Source: Salisediminibacterium halotolerans
GTDB taxonomy: Bacteria > Bacillota > Bacilli > Bacillales > Salisediminibacteriaceae
DNA: 64,000 bases
Assembly (NCBI RefSeq): GCF_003814815.1
Contig: NZ_RKQQ01000001.1
Coordinates: 248,001 to 312,000 of the forward strand
Reading direction: 5' to 3'
Under the pieces are notes generated by a model. The model searched no databases and was not told the DNA's origin. It saw only the letters and a list, made by a program, of their open reading frames with translations. Below are positions 52,453 to 61,158 of this stretch, piece after piece. The translations under genes and the position numbers were made by a program. How positions within the stretch are numbered: position 1 is the first letter of the stretch; every line of letters starts with the position of its first letter.

Positions 52453-53391
52453 TTAAGATTTTTTTCGATCTACCATGACCGCGAATAAAATGACACTTCC
52501 TTTAACAACTTGCTGATAAAATGAGCTCACCCCCAACAAATTGAGACCATTATCAATAACTCCTATGATCAAGGCACCGATAAGCGTGCCGACGATCCAA
52601 CCTCTTCCGCCTGTAAGGCTCGTTCCTCCGAGCACAACAGCAGCGATCGCATCGAGTTCATACATTTGTCCGGCTGTCGGCTGCGCGGAGTTCAAACGTG
52701 AAGTTAAAATCATTCCGGCTGTCGCCGCTAAAAAACCGGTTAAGGAATAAACATAAATCTTGATTCGGTCAGCTTTAATCCCTGATAACAAAGCCGCTTC
52801 TTCATTACCTCCGACAGCATAAACGCGGCGGCCGAACGTCGTTTTCTTCAATATCAAATAGAGAATAACGAATGATAATATCATTGTGATCGCAGGCACA
52901 GGCACCCCTAAAATGTAACCCCGGCCGTACATTTCAAATGCAACAGAATCACCCAGACCGGTTACAGGACGTCCGTCAGTCAACACAAGCGTCAAACCGC
53001 GGTATATCGTCATCGTTGCCAACGTTGCAATAAACGGCGCTACTTTTCCTTTCGCGATAAACACCCCGTTTAACGCCCCTAGAACGGCACCTGCTAAAAG
53101 AGCAAGAAGCATCGCCAAAATCGGATCGACTCCCGCTGCCATTAAGGAGGCTCCGACTGCAGATGACAGTGCCAATGTTGAGCCGACCGATAAATCGATC
53201 CCGCCTGTTAAAATAACGTATGTCATGCCAAAAGCGATCAACGCATTAACAGACACTTGACGTAATAGGTTAAACAAATTTGTCGGCGAGAGAAAACTCG
53301 GATTCAAAATCGAAACGATCGCTACAATCAAAAGCAAGCCTATTAGCGGGCCGATCGTCCGCAGCACTGTCGACAATTGTTTATTTTTCAT
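52453..53391 (-). CDS. rbsC: ribose ABC transporter permease
   Basis: 312 residues from the ATG at 53391 (GGGAGGAGAGTCATTTC upstream); a start eight codons earlier would place the ribosome site inside the gene. Eight to ten membrane segments and the typical TYVILTGGIDLSVGS, GAVLGALNGVFIAKGKVAPFIATL and VVLGGTSLTGGRG blocks. It overlaps rbsA by 11 bases. It forms the channel for ribose import. Confidence 0.95.
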   Translation of the reverse strand: MKNKQLSTVLRTIGPLIGLLLIVAIVSILNPSFLSPTNLFNLLRQVSVNALIAFGMTYVILTGGIDLSVGSTLALSSAVGASLMAAGVDPILAMLLALLAGAVLGALNGVFIAKGKVAPFIATLATMTIYRGLTLVLTDGRPVTGLGDSVAFEMYGRGYILGVPVPAITMILSFVILYLILKKTTFGRRVYAVGGNEEAALLSGIKADRIKIYVYSLTGFLAATAGMILTSRLNSAQPTAGQMYELDAIAAVVLGGTSLTGGRGWIVGTLIGALIIGVIDNGLNLLGVSSFYQQVVKGSVILFAVMVDRKKS

Positions 53392-54877
53392 GAAATGACT
53401 CTCCTCCCGTGGCATAGTGCATGATTCGCTCCTCTGTCAGTTCAGACCGCTCCAACACGGTCTGCATCTTGCCTTCAAACATGACACCGACCCGTGAACT
53501 CATGCCGATCACTTCCGGAAGCTCCGATGAGATCATAATGATAGCCACACCGTGTTTGGCAAGCTCATTCATAATCGAATAAATTTCTTTTTTCGCGCCG
53601 ACATCCACGCCTCGCGTAGGTTCATCCAAAATCAATACACGCGGAGTTGTATAAAGCCACTTCGCGATCACCACTTTTTGCTGATTACCGCCGCTTAACG
53701 ACTTGGCGGACTGTCCTGGCCCCGATGTCACAATGCCGAGTTTCTTGACCAGCTCATCGTACAGCTCACGTTCTTTGTTCGCAGATATCCACGTCCGCTT
53801 TGAGATCTCGTTCAAATTTGTCATGTTTAAATTGTCTTGAATCGAAAAATGAACGACGAGTCCTTTTGACTTCCGGTCTTCAGAAACAAACCCGAACCCT
53901 TTTACGATCGAATCGTGCGGATGTTTTAAGTTGATTTCTTCCCCGTCAAGAAATACTGCGCCGCTGTCTTTTTTTCGATAACCGAACAGTGTTTCAACAA
54001 CCTCAGAGCGTCCGGCCCCCATCAGACCGGCGATACCGAAAATTTCTCCTTCACATACTGAAAACGAGACGTCTTCGAAAAGTCCTTTTTTCGCCAACTC
54101 TTTAACTGCGAGCTTTTCCGCTCCCGGCTGCAATTGATAATCGGGAAATTGATCACCTAAATCGCGCCCGACCATCATTTTAACGATCCCGTCGAAATCG
54201 GTCTCAGCGGTTTTTCGTGTGCCGATATACTCGCCATCGCGCAAAACTGTGATACGATCGCAAAGTGAAAAAATCTCCTCCATACGATGCGATATATACA
54301 CAAACGAAACACCTTCAGCTTGTAAATCACGAATAATCTTAAAAAGCGTCTCTATTTCACGCCCCGTCAGCGCAGCCGTCGGTTCATCCATAATAATTAA
54401 TTCCGCTTTTGTCTCCAGTGCTTTTGCGATTTCAATAATTTGCTGCTGCCCAACCGATAAGCTGCCTGCCCTCGTTGTCGGGCTGACGTTTAAGCCCAAT
54501 TTCCCCATGACTTCAGCCGTTTTCCGGTTCATGTCTTTAGTTTTCAGCCACGGAGAACGTCCTGCTGTTTCTTCTTTTCCGAGGTAGAAGTTTTCGGCAA
54601 CCGACAGCTCAGGCAAAATATTTAATTCTTGATGAATGACGGCAATCCCGTCACCTTCCGCTTCTTTCGGGTGACTGTATTCGATTTCCCTCTCCTTCAC
54701 GCGAATGGTACCAGCGTCGCTCTCATGAATTCCGGTCAAGATTTTTATTAACGTCGATTTCCCCGCACCGTTTTCACCCATAAGCGCATGAATTTCTCCT
54801 GACGCGACATGAAAATCAACACTTTTCAGCACTTTATTTGCGCCGAACGATTTATCAATTCCTCGCATTTCAATCAT
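53381..54877 (-). CDS. rbsA: ribose ABC transporter ATPase
   Basis: 498 residues with two ABC domains. The first has Walker A GENGAGKST, LSVGQQQIIEIAKAL and IIMDEPTAAL. The second has the degenerate GLMGAGRSE loop normal for this family, LSGGNQQKVVIAKWL and LILDEPTRGVD. It drives ribose uptake with RbsC and RbsB. The ribosome site is GGGGGGGTGATCAA. Gap to rbsD is 22 bases. Confidence 0.95.
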   Translation of the reverse strand: MIEMRGIDKSFGANKVLKSVDFHVASGEIHALMGENGAGKSTLIKILTGIHESDAGTIRVKEREIEYSHPKEAEGDGIAVIHQELNILPELSVAENFYLGKEETAGRSPWLKTKDMNRKTAEVMGKLGLNVSPTTRAGSLSVGQQQIIEIAKALETKAELIIMDEPTAALTGREIETLFKIIRDLQAEGVSFVYISHRMEEIFSLCDRITVLRDGEYIGTRKTAETDFDGIVKMMVGRDLGDQFPDYQLQPGAEKLAVKELAKKGLFEDVSFSVCEGEIFGIAGLMGAGRSEVVETLFGYRKKDSGAVFLDGEEINLKHPHDSIVKGFGFVSEDRKSKGLVVHFSIQDNLNMTNLNEISKRTWISANKERELYDELVKKLGIVTSGPGQSAKSLSGGNQQKVVIAKWLYTTPRVLILDEPTRGVDVGAKKEIYSIMNELAKHGVAIIMISSELPEVIGMSSRVGVMFEGKMQTVLERSELTEERIMHYATGGESFHEK

Positions 54878-54899
54878 TTGATCACCCCCCCTATTCGGC

Positions 54900-55295
54900 T
54901 TAGCCGAAAATGACCCCTGCCTGTAAAATCACATTTGCAAAAGGCGTATTCTCGCCAGTTCGAATCACCGCTTTGACGTTGGCACAATCTTTTTTCAACT
55001 GTTCATGCTTTACCCAAGTAACAGGCGGTTGATATGTTTCGGTAAAATGAAGATATAAACCTGGATTCGCCTCCTTCATCTCTTCGGCGGCAAGCAAATG
55101 CTCCACTTCCATTTCTGCCAGCACTACGTCCAAGACATCCGTAAACGAAGGGGTTCCCAGTTTCAAACTGAGGTCAATACATTTTACGCCGTCCGGGATC
55201 GGCAGACCGCAATCCGCCACAACGATTTGGTCCGTGTGACCAAGCTTTGCCAGCACTTCAGCAATATCACGATTCAAAATTCCATGCTTTTGCAT
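54900..55295 (-). CDS. rbsD: D-ribose pyranase
   Basis: 131 residues, full length for RbsD. MQKHGILNRDIAEVLAKLGHTDQIVVADCGLPIP includes the active-site histidine (H20) of the GHTD motif, and the end has TGENTPFANVILQAGV. It interconverts pyran and furan forms of ribose so that RbsK can use it. It starts 2 bases after rbsK ends. Confidence 0.95.
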   Translation of the reverse strand: MQKHGILNRDIAEVLAKLGHTDQIVVADCGLPIPDGVKCIDLSLKLGTPSFTDVLDVVLAEMEVEHLLAAEEMKEANPGLYLHFTETYQPPVTWVKHEQLKKDCANVKAVIRTGENTPFANVILQAGVIFG

Positions 55296-55297
55296 AC

Positions 55298-56182
55298 TCA
55301 GCCTTCCTCCTTCAACAGTTTTTCTACCGCTTCACGATCGGGCATCCCTTCTTGCGCACCGAAAACTCTTACTGAAAGCGATGCAGCAGCATTGGCAAAC
55401 TTAACAGCATCATACATTTTTTGCTTTTCAGCCAGAGCTACGGTCAAGGCCCCGTTAAATGTGTCTCCCGCCCCTGTTGTGTCGACAACGTCAGCCGCAA
55501 ACGCCGGAACAGTTATTTCCTGATCCGTTTGATAAAACAACGTGCCGCCCGCGCCTTTTGTAACGATCAATTTTCGCTCAAGCTCTTGAGTATCATCGCG
55601 CTGAAAAAGCTGCGCAAACTCCGTTTCATTCGGCGTGATCCAGGCGGCCTTCATCCAAGTTTGTTTGTCAAGCTCTGCTGCCGGGGCCGGGTTGACAATG
55701 ACCGGGACTCCCCACTCGGCACATTTATTAACTAAATAAGCAATCGTATCCAGCGGGATTTCCATTTGGACGAGTACGGCGTCGCTCATTTTGAGACGCT
55801 CCTCGTTGCGGTCAATACTCCGGCGGTCGACTGTGCTGTTTGCCCCGGGTGTGACGATAATCCGGTTATCTCCGCCGGAAAGCAGGATCGTCGCAACGCC
55901 GGTCGAAACATCTGTAACCGGTTCCACACCATCCAAAAAAAGAGATTCCTTAGCTAAAGTATCCAGCAACGTCTTTCCAAATACATCGTTGCCGACCGCC
56001 CCAATTAAAGCTGTATCCGCTCCGAGTCTTGCGGCTGCGACCGCTTGATTGGCTCCCTTCCCGCCGGAAAATGTCGCAAATGTTCCGCCAATCAGCGTTT
56101 CGCCTTGGTCTGGAATCCGTTCTGTTTTGGTGACCATATCCAAATTAATGCTTCCTACAACCGTTACTTTAGGCCGTCTCAT
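55298..56182 (-). CDS. rbsK: ribokinase
   Basis: 294 residues, PfkB family. The N-terminus has VVGSINLDMVTKTERIPDQGET and the sugar-binding GGKGANQAVAAARLG. The C-terminal DTTGAGDTFNGAL carries the catalytic Asp and anion hole. It phosphorylates ribose to ribose-5-phosphate in the cytoplasm. Order rbsR-K-D-A-C-B matches B. subtilis. Gap to rbsR is 14 bases. Confidence 0.95.
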   Translation of the reverse strand: MRRPKVTVVGSINLDMVTKTERIPDQGETLIGGTFATFSGGKGANQAVAAARLGADTALIGAVGNDVFGKTLLDTLAKESLFLDGVEPVTDVSTGVATILLSGGDNRIIVTPGANSTVDRRSIDRNEERLKMSDAVLVQMEIPLDTIAYLVNKCAEWGVPVIVNPAPAAELDKQTWMKAAWITPNETEFAQLFQRDDTQELERKLIVTKGAGGTLFYQTDQEITVPAFAADVVDTTGAGDTFNGALTVALAEKQKMYDAVKFANAAASLSVRVFGAQEGMPDREAVEKLLKEEG

Positions 56183-56196
56183 CTCTTTTCTCCTCC

Positions 56197-57165
56197 TTAA
56201 GTCGTCTCTCTGATAATCAACGAAACCGGAAAAATATGCTCGCAGCTCTCACTCTCACCGTGCTCAATCTGCTGGATTAAAAGCTGCGCCGCTTTCTCGC
56301 CCATTTGATAGATCGATTGCTGCACGGTAGTTAACGAAGGGACAAGCATATTACAGAGCGGGATACCGTCAAAACCGATCACTTTCACGTCTCCCGGAAC
56401 GCTTCTCCCCGATTGCGCCAAAGCTTGCATCGCGCCGGCTGCGGTGACATCACTGGCTGCAAAGATCCCGTCAATATCGGGGTGATCGGCCAGCAGCTTC
56501 ATTGTTTCTTTTTCTGCCTGTTTAATCGAGAAGTTTGTTTGAACAACCACGCTTCGAAGTCCTTTTTCCTCAATCACTTCTTCAAACCCGGCCGCTCGAT
56601 CGTCTGCCGGGCGAACGCCGGCCGGGCCTTTTAAATGAGCGATAAATGAACAGCCGCGTTCGGCCAAGTGAATTGTTGCCTGCCGGGCGCCGTTTTTATT
56701 GTCTGACGCAACGGTCGGAATATGTTTGCCGATTACCCGGTCAAGCGCAACAATCGGCATATCCCATTGCGCATAATCACTCGCTGATTGACTGCTCGCT
56801 GTTAAAATAATCCCGTCAACATATTTTTGCTTCAGTGCGTCAAAATAACGTTTTTCTTTTGCTTCTTCTTCATCCGTATTACAAAATACCACTGTATACC
56901 CCGACTCAAGAGCAACATCTTCCACTGCCCGGGCCAATTCAGGGAAAAACGGGTTTGTGATATCCGGCATGAATAACCCGATCATACCGGATGTTTTATG
57001 ATAAAGTGATCGCGCGACGGAATTCGGCTGATAATTCAATTTCTCGATCGCGTCGAGCACTCGCCGGCGCGCCTCTGCACTTGCATACCCTCTGTCATTC
57101 AATACTCTTGATACCGTCGCCACAGAAACCTCTGCGTATTTAGCTACGTCTTTAATCGTTGTCAT
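56197..57165 (-). CDS. rbsR: LacI-family ribose repressor
   Basis: 322 residues from the ATG at 57165, behind GGAGGACTTTTT; an upstream extension crosses the operator and promoter. The LacI helix-turn-helix (TIKDVAKYAEVSVATVSRVLN) and hinge are followed by a ribose-sensing core (MIGLFMPDITNPFFPELARA, GFDGIPLCNMLVPSLTTVQQ). It should bind the palindrome 17-30 bases upstream of its own start, repressing the whole operon in the absence of ribose. Confidence 0.93.
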   Translation of the reverse strand: MTTIKDVAKYAEVSVATVSRVLNDRGYASAEARRRVLDAIEKLNYQPNSVARSLYHKTSGMIGLFMPDITNPFFPELARAVEDVALESGYTVVFCNTDEEEAKEKRYFDALKQKYVDGIILTASSQSASDYAQWDMPIVALDRVIGKHIPTVASDNKNGARQATIHLAERGCSFIAHLKGPAGVRPADDRAAGFEEVIEEKGLRSVVVQTNFSIKQAEKETMKLLADHPDIDGIFAASDVTAAGAMQALAQSGRSVPGDVKVIGFDGIPLCNMLVPSLTTVQQSIYQMGEKAAQLLIQQIEHGESESCEHIFPVSLIIRETT

Positions 57166-57181
57166 AAAAAGTCCTCCGATC

Positions 57182-57195
57182 TGTAACCGGTTACA
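57182..57195. promoter_or_regulatory. RbsR operator
   Basis: TGTAACCGGTTACA is a perfect 14-base palindrome of LacI-family type with central CG. It sits at the start point of the rbs promoter. Confidence 0.75.
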
Positions 57196-57198
57196 CAC

Positions 57199-57227
57199 AT
57201 AGTAAACGCTTACATTTTTGTTGTCAA
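57199..57227 (-). promoter_or_regulatory. rbs operon promoter with embedded cre site
   Basis: On the minus strand: TTGACA (57222-57227), 17-base spacer, TACTAT (57199-57204). The sequence ATGTAAGCGTTTACT between and over the -10 matches the CcpA cre consensus well, so catabolite repression by promoter occlusion is likely. Confidence 0.75.
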
Positions 57228-57289
57228 CCTGTCTCCGATAATCAATTTATTTCAATATGCCTACGCCGTTGCGAGCAAGAAAAGAGTGC

Positions 57290-57503
57290 TGGTTCATCCT
57301 CCCAGTTTCAAACAGCGCAGTTTGAATATTATTGTGCAAAGTAAGAAAGCCGCGCATCCGCTTCTTCCGACGCCTCCGGGAAAGCAAGAGACGAAGATCC
57401 GGATTCGGCGGCCTGAGGCCGCCGAATCCTAGCTGAGTCCTTGCCCGGGGCAAGCGGAGGTTAGCGGCTGCGTGGCTTACGTCAAAATAATTGTTCATCT
57501 ACA
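57290..57503 (+). mobile_element. structured terminator-associated repeat, copy 4 (5' degraded)
   Basis: Same orientation as copy 2. Clear homology runs from TTTGAAT (~57321) to CATCTACA (57496-57503); the 5' end is truncated or diverged. The central hairpin is perfect: 13-bp arms at 57401-57413 and 57417-57429. The closing stem is CCGCT/AGCGG in place of CCACT/AGTGG, a compensated change. Confidence 0.7.
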
Positions 57504-57504
57504 A

Positions 57505-57536
57505 CTTAAAAGACTGCCCGCAGGCAGTCTTTTAAG
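57505..57536 (-). terminator. terminator of the second CwlO-like gene
   Basis: Stem CTTAAAAGACTGCC/GGCAGTCTTTTAAG, 17 bases past the stop, directly next to repeat copy 4. The core is identical to the hairpin beside copy 3. Confidence 0.8.
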
Positions 57537-57553
57537 CTTGCTTTTATTATTTT

Positions 57554-59239
57554 TTAGTAGTTCGGACGGATAACGTAACCGTTGTAGTTGTCCGCCCAGT
57601 AACCGCTCGACATATCTGCCACAGCAACGCCTGTCGACGACTGCGCGCCGAGGTATGTGCCGTTGCCGAGATAAATGCCCGCGTGGCCGTTCGTCTTGTA
57701 CGTATCGAAAAAGACGATGTCGCCGCGCTGCTTTTCACTCGAGGAAACACGGGTGCCCGCTGTCGCGAGACCGTCCGTCGACGCAGGCATGCTCATGCCA
57801 ATCGAACTGAACGCCCAGCTGAGAAAGCCGGAACAATCAAATCGCCCTGCGTTAATGTCGGATTGATTGCGTCCCGCGCCAAATACATACGTCGAATTGC
57901 CGATATATTCTCTGCCGTTTGAAATCAAATCTTCAATCCCGCTTCCGCCGGACGGCGCGCTGCTTGACGGAGATGAATTTGAACTTGAACTGTTTGAAGC
58001 ATTCGAACTGCTTGCACTCTCGTTTGAGCTGTTGCTGTTTGTATTGTTTGAGCTGCTGTTATTATTGCTTGCGTTGTTTGAACTGTTATTGCTGTTATTA
58101 TTACTTGAACTGCTGTTGTTTGAGCTTGTATTGCTGCTTGTACTATTCGTCGATTCACTGCTCGTATTATTTGAACTGTTGCTTGAATTGCTGCTGTTGT
58201 TTGAATTGTTGTTTGAACTGTTATTTGAGTTGTTATTTGCACTGTTATTGTTGCTTGCTGCAGAGTTCGGTGACTCGTTTGCTGCTGATGAACTGTTTTC
58301 TGCAGAATTTGTATTGTTTTCCTCAGACGAAGCATTTTCTTCAGCTGCCGCCTGCTCCGCACGCTCTGCTTCCGCTTCCTGTTCTGCTTGAGCTTCCGCC
58401 TCAGCCTGTTCTTCTGCAGCTTCTTCCGCTTCAGCAGCCGCCTCTTCTTCAGCGCGGCGCTCGGCTTCTGCCTGGCGTTCGCGTTCTGCTTCAATCCGCT
58501 CCATTAAGTCCGCTTCCGCCGCAGCCAAATCGGATTCTTCGGCGATCAGTTCATCGATCATCGCTTCTTGTTCCGCTTCGTTTTCGCTGACATCCTCTTT
58601 CAGCGCTTCTGTTTCTTCAATCTGCTCCGTCAAATGAGCGTCCATCCCTTCCATCTCAACGAATTGCTCATCGAGCTCATCGAGTGTGGACTGATGCTCA
58701 TCTTGTGTGTCGCGGCGCTGGTCTTCAAGAGCTTTCAGTTCATCAATAAACTCTTCGTCCGCTTCAGCGATGCGCGAAACGTTCATAATCCGGCTGATGA
58801 AATCCGCAAACCCTTCCGCTCCGAGAATTACTTGTATGTAGCTGACATTGCTGCTTCCGTTTTGCTGGTACGAACTCGCGCGGCTTTTTAACAGGTCAAA
58901 CCGCTCTTCCATATCCGCTTCAATCTCAGCAATTTCTGCTTCGAGCTCTTCCACCACGGCTTCATTTTCATCGATTTCGCCTTCCGTCTCATCCATCGCC
59001 GCTTCATTCGCTTCAATCGCCTCGTTCAATTCGGCAAGATCCGCTTCCAGTTCATCAAGATCATCCATCAGATCTACGAGTTCCTGTTCCGCAGAGGTGA
59101 TCTCATCTTGAACATCCTCGCGCTCTTCCTCGACTTGATCCTGCTCATTTTCAAGATTTTCCGTCGCGGAAACATCGTTCACTTGACCGAACGCCGTTCC
59201 CAAACCGACAATTCCTGCCAACACCAGCGCTTTTTTCAC
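57554..59239 (-). CDS. CwlO-like D,L-endopeptidase with long Asn/Ser linker (paralogue)
   Basis: 561 residues from the GTG at 59239, nine bases after AGGAG; an ATG three codons earlier abuts the ribosome site. The start VKKALVLAG aligns with VRKALILAT of the paralogue at 16.8 kb. Signal peptide; coiled coil (~25-285) that becomes Ala/Glu rich; a ~130-residue linker made almost only of Asn, Ser and Thr; NlpC/P60 domain with C469 and H519. The linker is about 100 residues longer than in the paralogue. It is likely activated by FtsEX during elongation (family knowledge). Confidence 0.9.
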   Translation of the reverse strand: MKKALVLAGIVGLGTAFGQVNDVSATENLENEQDQVEEEREDVQDEITSAEQELVDLMDDLDELEADLAELNEAIEANEAAMDETEGEIDENEAVVEELEAEIAEIEADMEERFDLLKSRASSYQQNGSSNVSYIQVILGAEGFADFISRIMNVSRIAEADEEFIDELKALEDQRRDTQDEHQSTLDELDEQFVEMEGMDAHLTEQIEETEALKEDVSENEAEQEAMIDELIAEESDLAAAEADLMERIEAERERQAEAERRAEEEAAAEAEEAAEEQAEAEAQAEQEAEAERAEQAAAEENASSEENNTNSAENSSSAANESPNSAASNNNSANNNSNNSSNNNSNNSSNSSNSSNNTSSESTNSTSSNTSSNNSSSSNNNSNNSSNNASNNNSSSNNTNSNSSNESASSSNASNSSSSNSSPSSSAPSGGSGIEDLISNGREYIGNSTYVFGAGRNQSDINAGRFDCSGFLSWAFSSIGMSMPASTDGLATAGTRVSSSEKQRGDIVFFDTYKTNGHAGIYLGNGTYLGAQSSTGVAVADMSSGYWADNYNGYVIRPNY

Positions 59240-59347
59240 ACAACTCATCTCCTAATTTATGTAATCCCGCAAATAATCTCATTTTTAACCATAATTTCTC
59301 ACATTGCCCACCTTAACAGCCGCACATCACAGCAATGTAATAATAAG

Positions 59348-59364
59348 ATTACGATTGTGTAACA
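59348..59364 (-). promoter_or_regulatory. WalR-like direct repeat upstream of the CwlO-like paralogue
   Basis: Minus strand TGTTAC-N5-CGTAAT, one mismatch to the WalR consensus. Flanking bases (AATCGTAATCTTAT) are shared with the region upstream of the other CwlO-like gene. Confidence 0.45.
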
Positions 59365-59452
59365 AAAATTAACGCTATATTAGCAAAAACCGCATCGATT
59401 GTCGCCGTACAAAGGATACACCCCGCCGTTCGCCGTTTTGAACAACCTAAAT

Positions 59453-59479
59453 AAAAAACAGCCCGGTGGCTGTTTTTTT
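59453..59479 (-). terminator. terminator of the transporter/oxidoreductase operon
   Basis: Stem AAAAAACAGC/GCTGTTTTTT just after the stop codon of the last gene. Confidence 0.8.
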
Positions 59480-59482
59480 ATC

Positions 59483-60526
59483 CTATGTCCGATCAGCTTG
59501 CAGCATCGTCTCGAGATGCTTCACGGTCGGTGTTAAATTCGCAAAGAAGTACGCTTCGCGCAAGCGCCGGTTGTCTGCGGCAGCGCGCATATACGCGGCC
59601 CCGCCGCTGTGAAGCATCGACGCATGCGTAGAATCAAGCCCGAGATACGCGGCATCGAGGCGCAGCCGGCAAATCGTTTCCCACTCCGGCCGGCCGTCTT
59701 TAACAGCTTCTTCAAAAGCCGAAGACAATTCAATCAATCGCGAGCGTAAGCTTACCGCCTGCACGGGAAGCGCACTGTTCGCCCCGTTTTGCTTGTTTGC
59801 GCATTTTTCGATTGCATCAATCGCACGTTCTGTAACGCCGAGAGCAAGCGGGATTTGATACGTGACAAACAGCGGACGAATATTCTGCACAAAACCGGCG
59901 GCATCTTCCGCGATTACCCGGCCGGCTGCAATATGCGCATCGGTAAATTTGCAGGCGTACGTCGCGCTGCCGTTTAAACCGATATAATCCGTCTTTTCTT
60001 TGTACGTCACCCCGGCTTGCGACCCGTGAACAAACAGCATCACGCACCGTCCCCCGCCGGCATCGGCGACAACGCCAAAGCCGTGGTCTTCAGCAATATT
60101 TGATACTGACGGCAAAACACCGTTCACGGTATAACCGCCGTCAGCTGACGGGGAAGCCGACAAGTTAAGCTTTTCCAAGCCCGCGTAATACTTCATCGGA
60201 TTCGACAGACCAGTCGCCGCGAGCGTGCGCGCAGATTCAAGCGCATCGATCCACTCGTTATGAAGCGTTTGATTTTCCGTGTGACGAATATACGTCAGGC
60301 CGGCTGCGTGGCACCAAAGGTTAAACCCGGTCGTCATGCAGCGATACGACACATCCCGAATCAGACGCGCCTCCTCAGCGAGCGCTTGGCCGCGAAAATA
60401 TCCGTCCGTCAAGACTTCCTGCATGAACGGTTTCGGGTAATAGGCATTTTGGTCAACATCTTTGGCAAGCCCGGCGAGTTTATCATCGAGCTCCGGGCGG
60501 AGCACTGCTTCTTTCACGGTCGTCAC
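59483..60526 (-). CDS. acyl-CoA dehydrogenase-like flavoprotein
   Basis: 347 residues from the GTG at 60526, eight bases after AGGAGG; a TTG six codons upstream would enclose that site. The fold order is that of acyl-CoA dehydrogenases: helical N-terminus (CMTTGFNLWCHAAG), beta domain (TVNGVLPSVSNIAEDHGFGVVAD), helical C-terminus (SGGAAYMRAAADNRRLREAYF). The active-site Glu is not evident. Relatives include flavin-dependent desulfurising monooxygenases (DszC/SfnB type). As last gene of an SsuABC-like unit it may oxidise the imported organosulfur compound. This role is inference. Confidence 0.7.
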   Translation of the reverse strand: MTTVKEAVLRPELDDKLAGLAKDVDQNAYYPKPFMQEVLTDGYFRGQALAEEARLIRDVSYRCMTTGFNLWCHAAGLTYIRHTENQTLHNEWIDALESARTLAATGLSNPMKYYAGLEKLNLSASPSADGGYTVNGVLPSVSNIAEDHGFGVVADAGGGRCVMLFVHGSQAGVTYKEKTDYIGLNGSATYACKFTDAHIAAGRVIAEDAAGFVQNIRPLFVTYQIPLALGVTERAIDAIEKCANKQNGANSALPVQAVSLRSRLIELSSAFEEAVKDGRPEWETICRLRLDAAYLGLDSTHASMLHSGGAAYMRAAADNRRLREAYFFANLTPTVKHLETMLQADRT

Positions 60527-60572
60527 AGCCGATTCCTCCTTCAATCATCGTTCCTCTTCCAGGGTGATGTCT

Positions 60573-61109
60573 CTATTTATCCGCTGATTTATCCGACAGC
60601 TTCGTAATTTCATCAACCGGCGCCTTGACCGCTTCACGCGCACGCAATACCGAGTCATCGTCCGGGGCGTCGTAAAAGCAGAGACACTTCGACATATCTT
60701 CGCATACGTACGTGCGGGAGAAACTGACTTCCGGCACTTCCGCGTAATGAACGGAATTTTTCTTTTTCCGCTCCAAGTATTGATCCATCGTCAAGTCTTC
60801 CGGCAAGTTCCATTCAACTAAATAATTGATTTTTTCCCGCTCTTTCTTTGCTTCTTCCAGCTCCTGCCCGACAATGCGCACCTCTTTGACGAGTGAGGCC
60901 GGCAGTCCGGATGCGTTGAGCGCCTTTGTTACCGGTTCGGTCTCCTCCGTTTCAAAAATGAAAAAAGCGCGCTTCAAATCAGCAGCCACTTGCACCTCGA
61001 TAAACGCTGCATCCGCGAGGTTTTTCTCGACGTCTTCCACAGCTTGTTCAAACGCTCCTTGTGTTTGTACGTCCGCTTGCACGTCCGTTTCGATTAAATA
61101 AAGTCCCAT
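60573..61109 (-). CDS. DUF4242-type protein
   Basis: 178 residues with two similar halves. Each opens with a strand (LYLIETDV; NYLVEWNL). The second ends in YVCEDMSKCLCFYDAPD, the block typical of DUF4242, a small ferredoxin-like domain of which one actinobacterial member binds nickel. The cysteines in CEDMSKCLC could bind a metal. It lies between the oxidoreductase and the permease gene, so it probably belongs to the same pathway as a small accessory or metal-binding factor. Confidence 0.7.
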   Translation of the reverse strand: MGLYLIETDVQADVQTQGAFEQAVEDVEKNLADAAFIEVQVAADLKRAFFIFETEETEPVTKALNASGLPASLVKEVRIVGQELEEAKKEREKINYLVEWNLPEDLTMDQYLERKKKNSVHYAEVPEVSFSRTYVCEDMSKCLCFYDAPDDDSVLRAREAVKAPVDEITKLSDKSADK

Positions 61110-61158
61110 TTTTTATCCGCTCCTTCAAATAATTGTTAGTCGTTTATCTTTGCGGTTA

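Noticed and set aside
57867-58590. Long Leu/Cys/Tyr-rich and other frames opposite the CwlO-like gene
   Set aside because: They are mirror readings of the Asn/Ser and Ala/Glu linker and lack ribosome sites.
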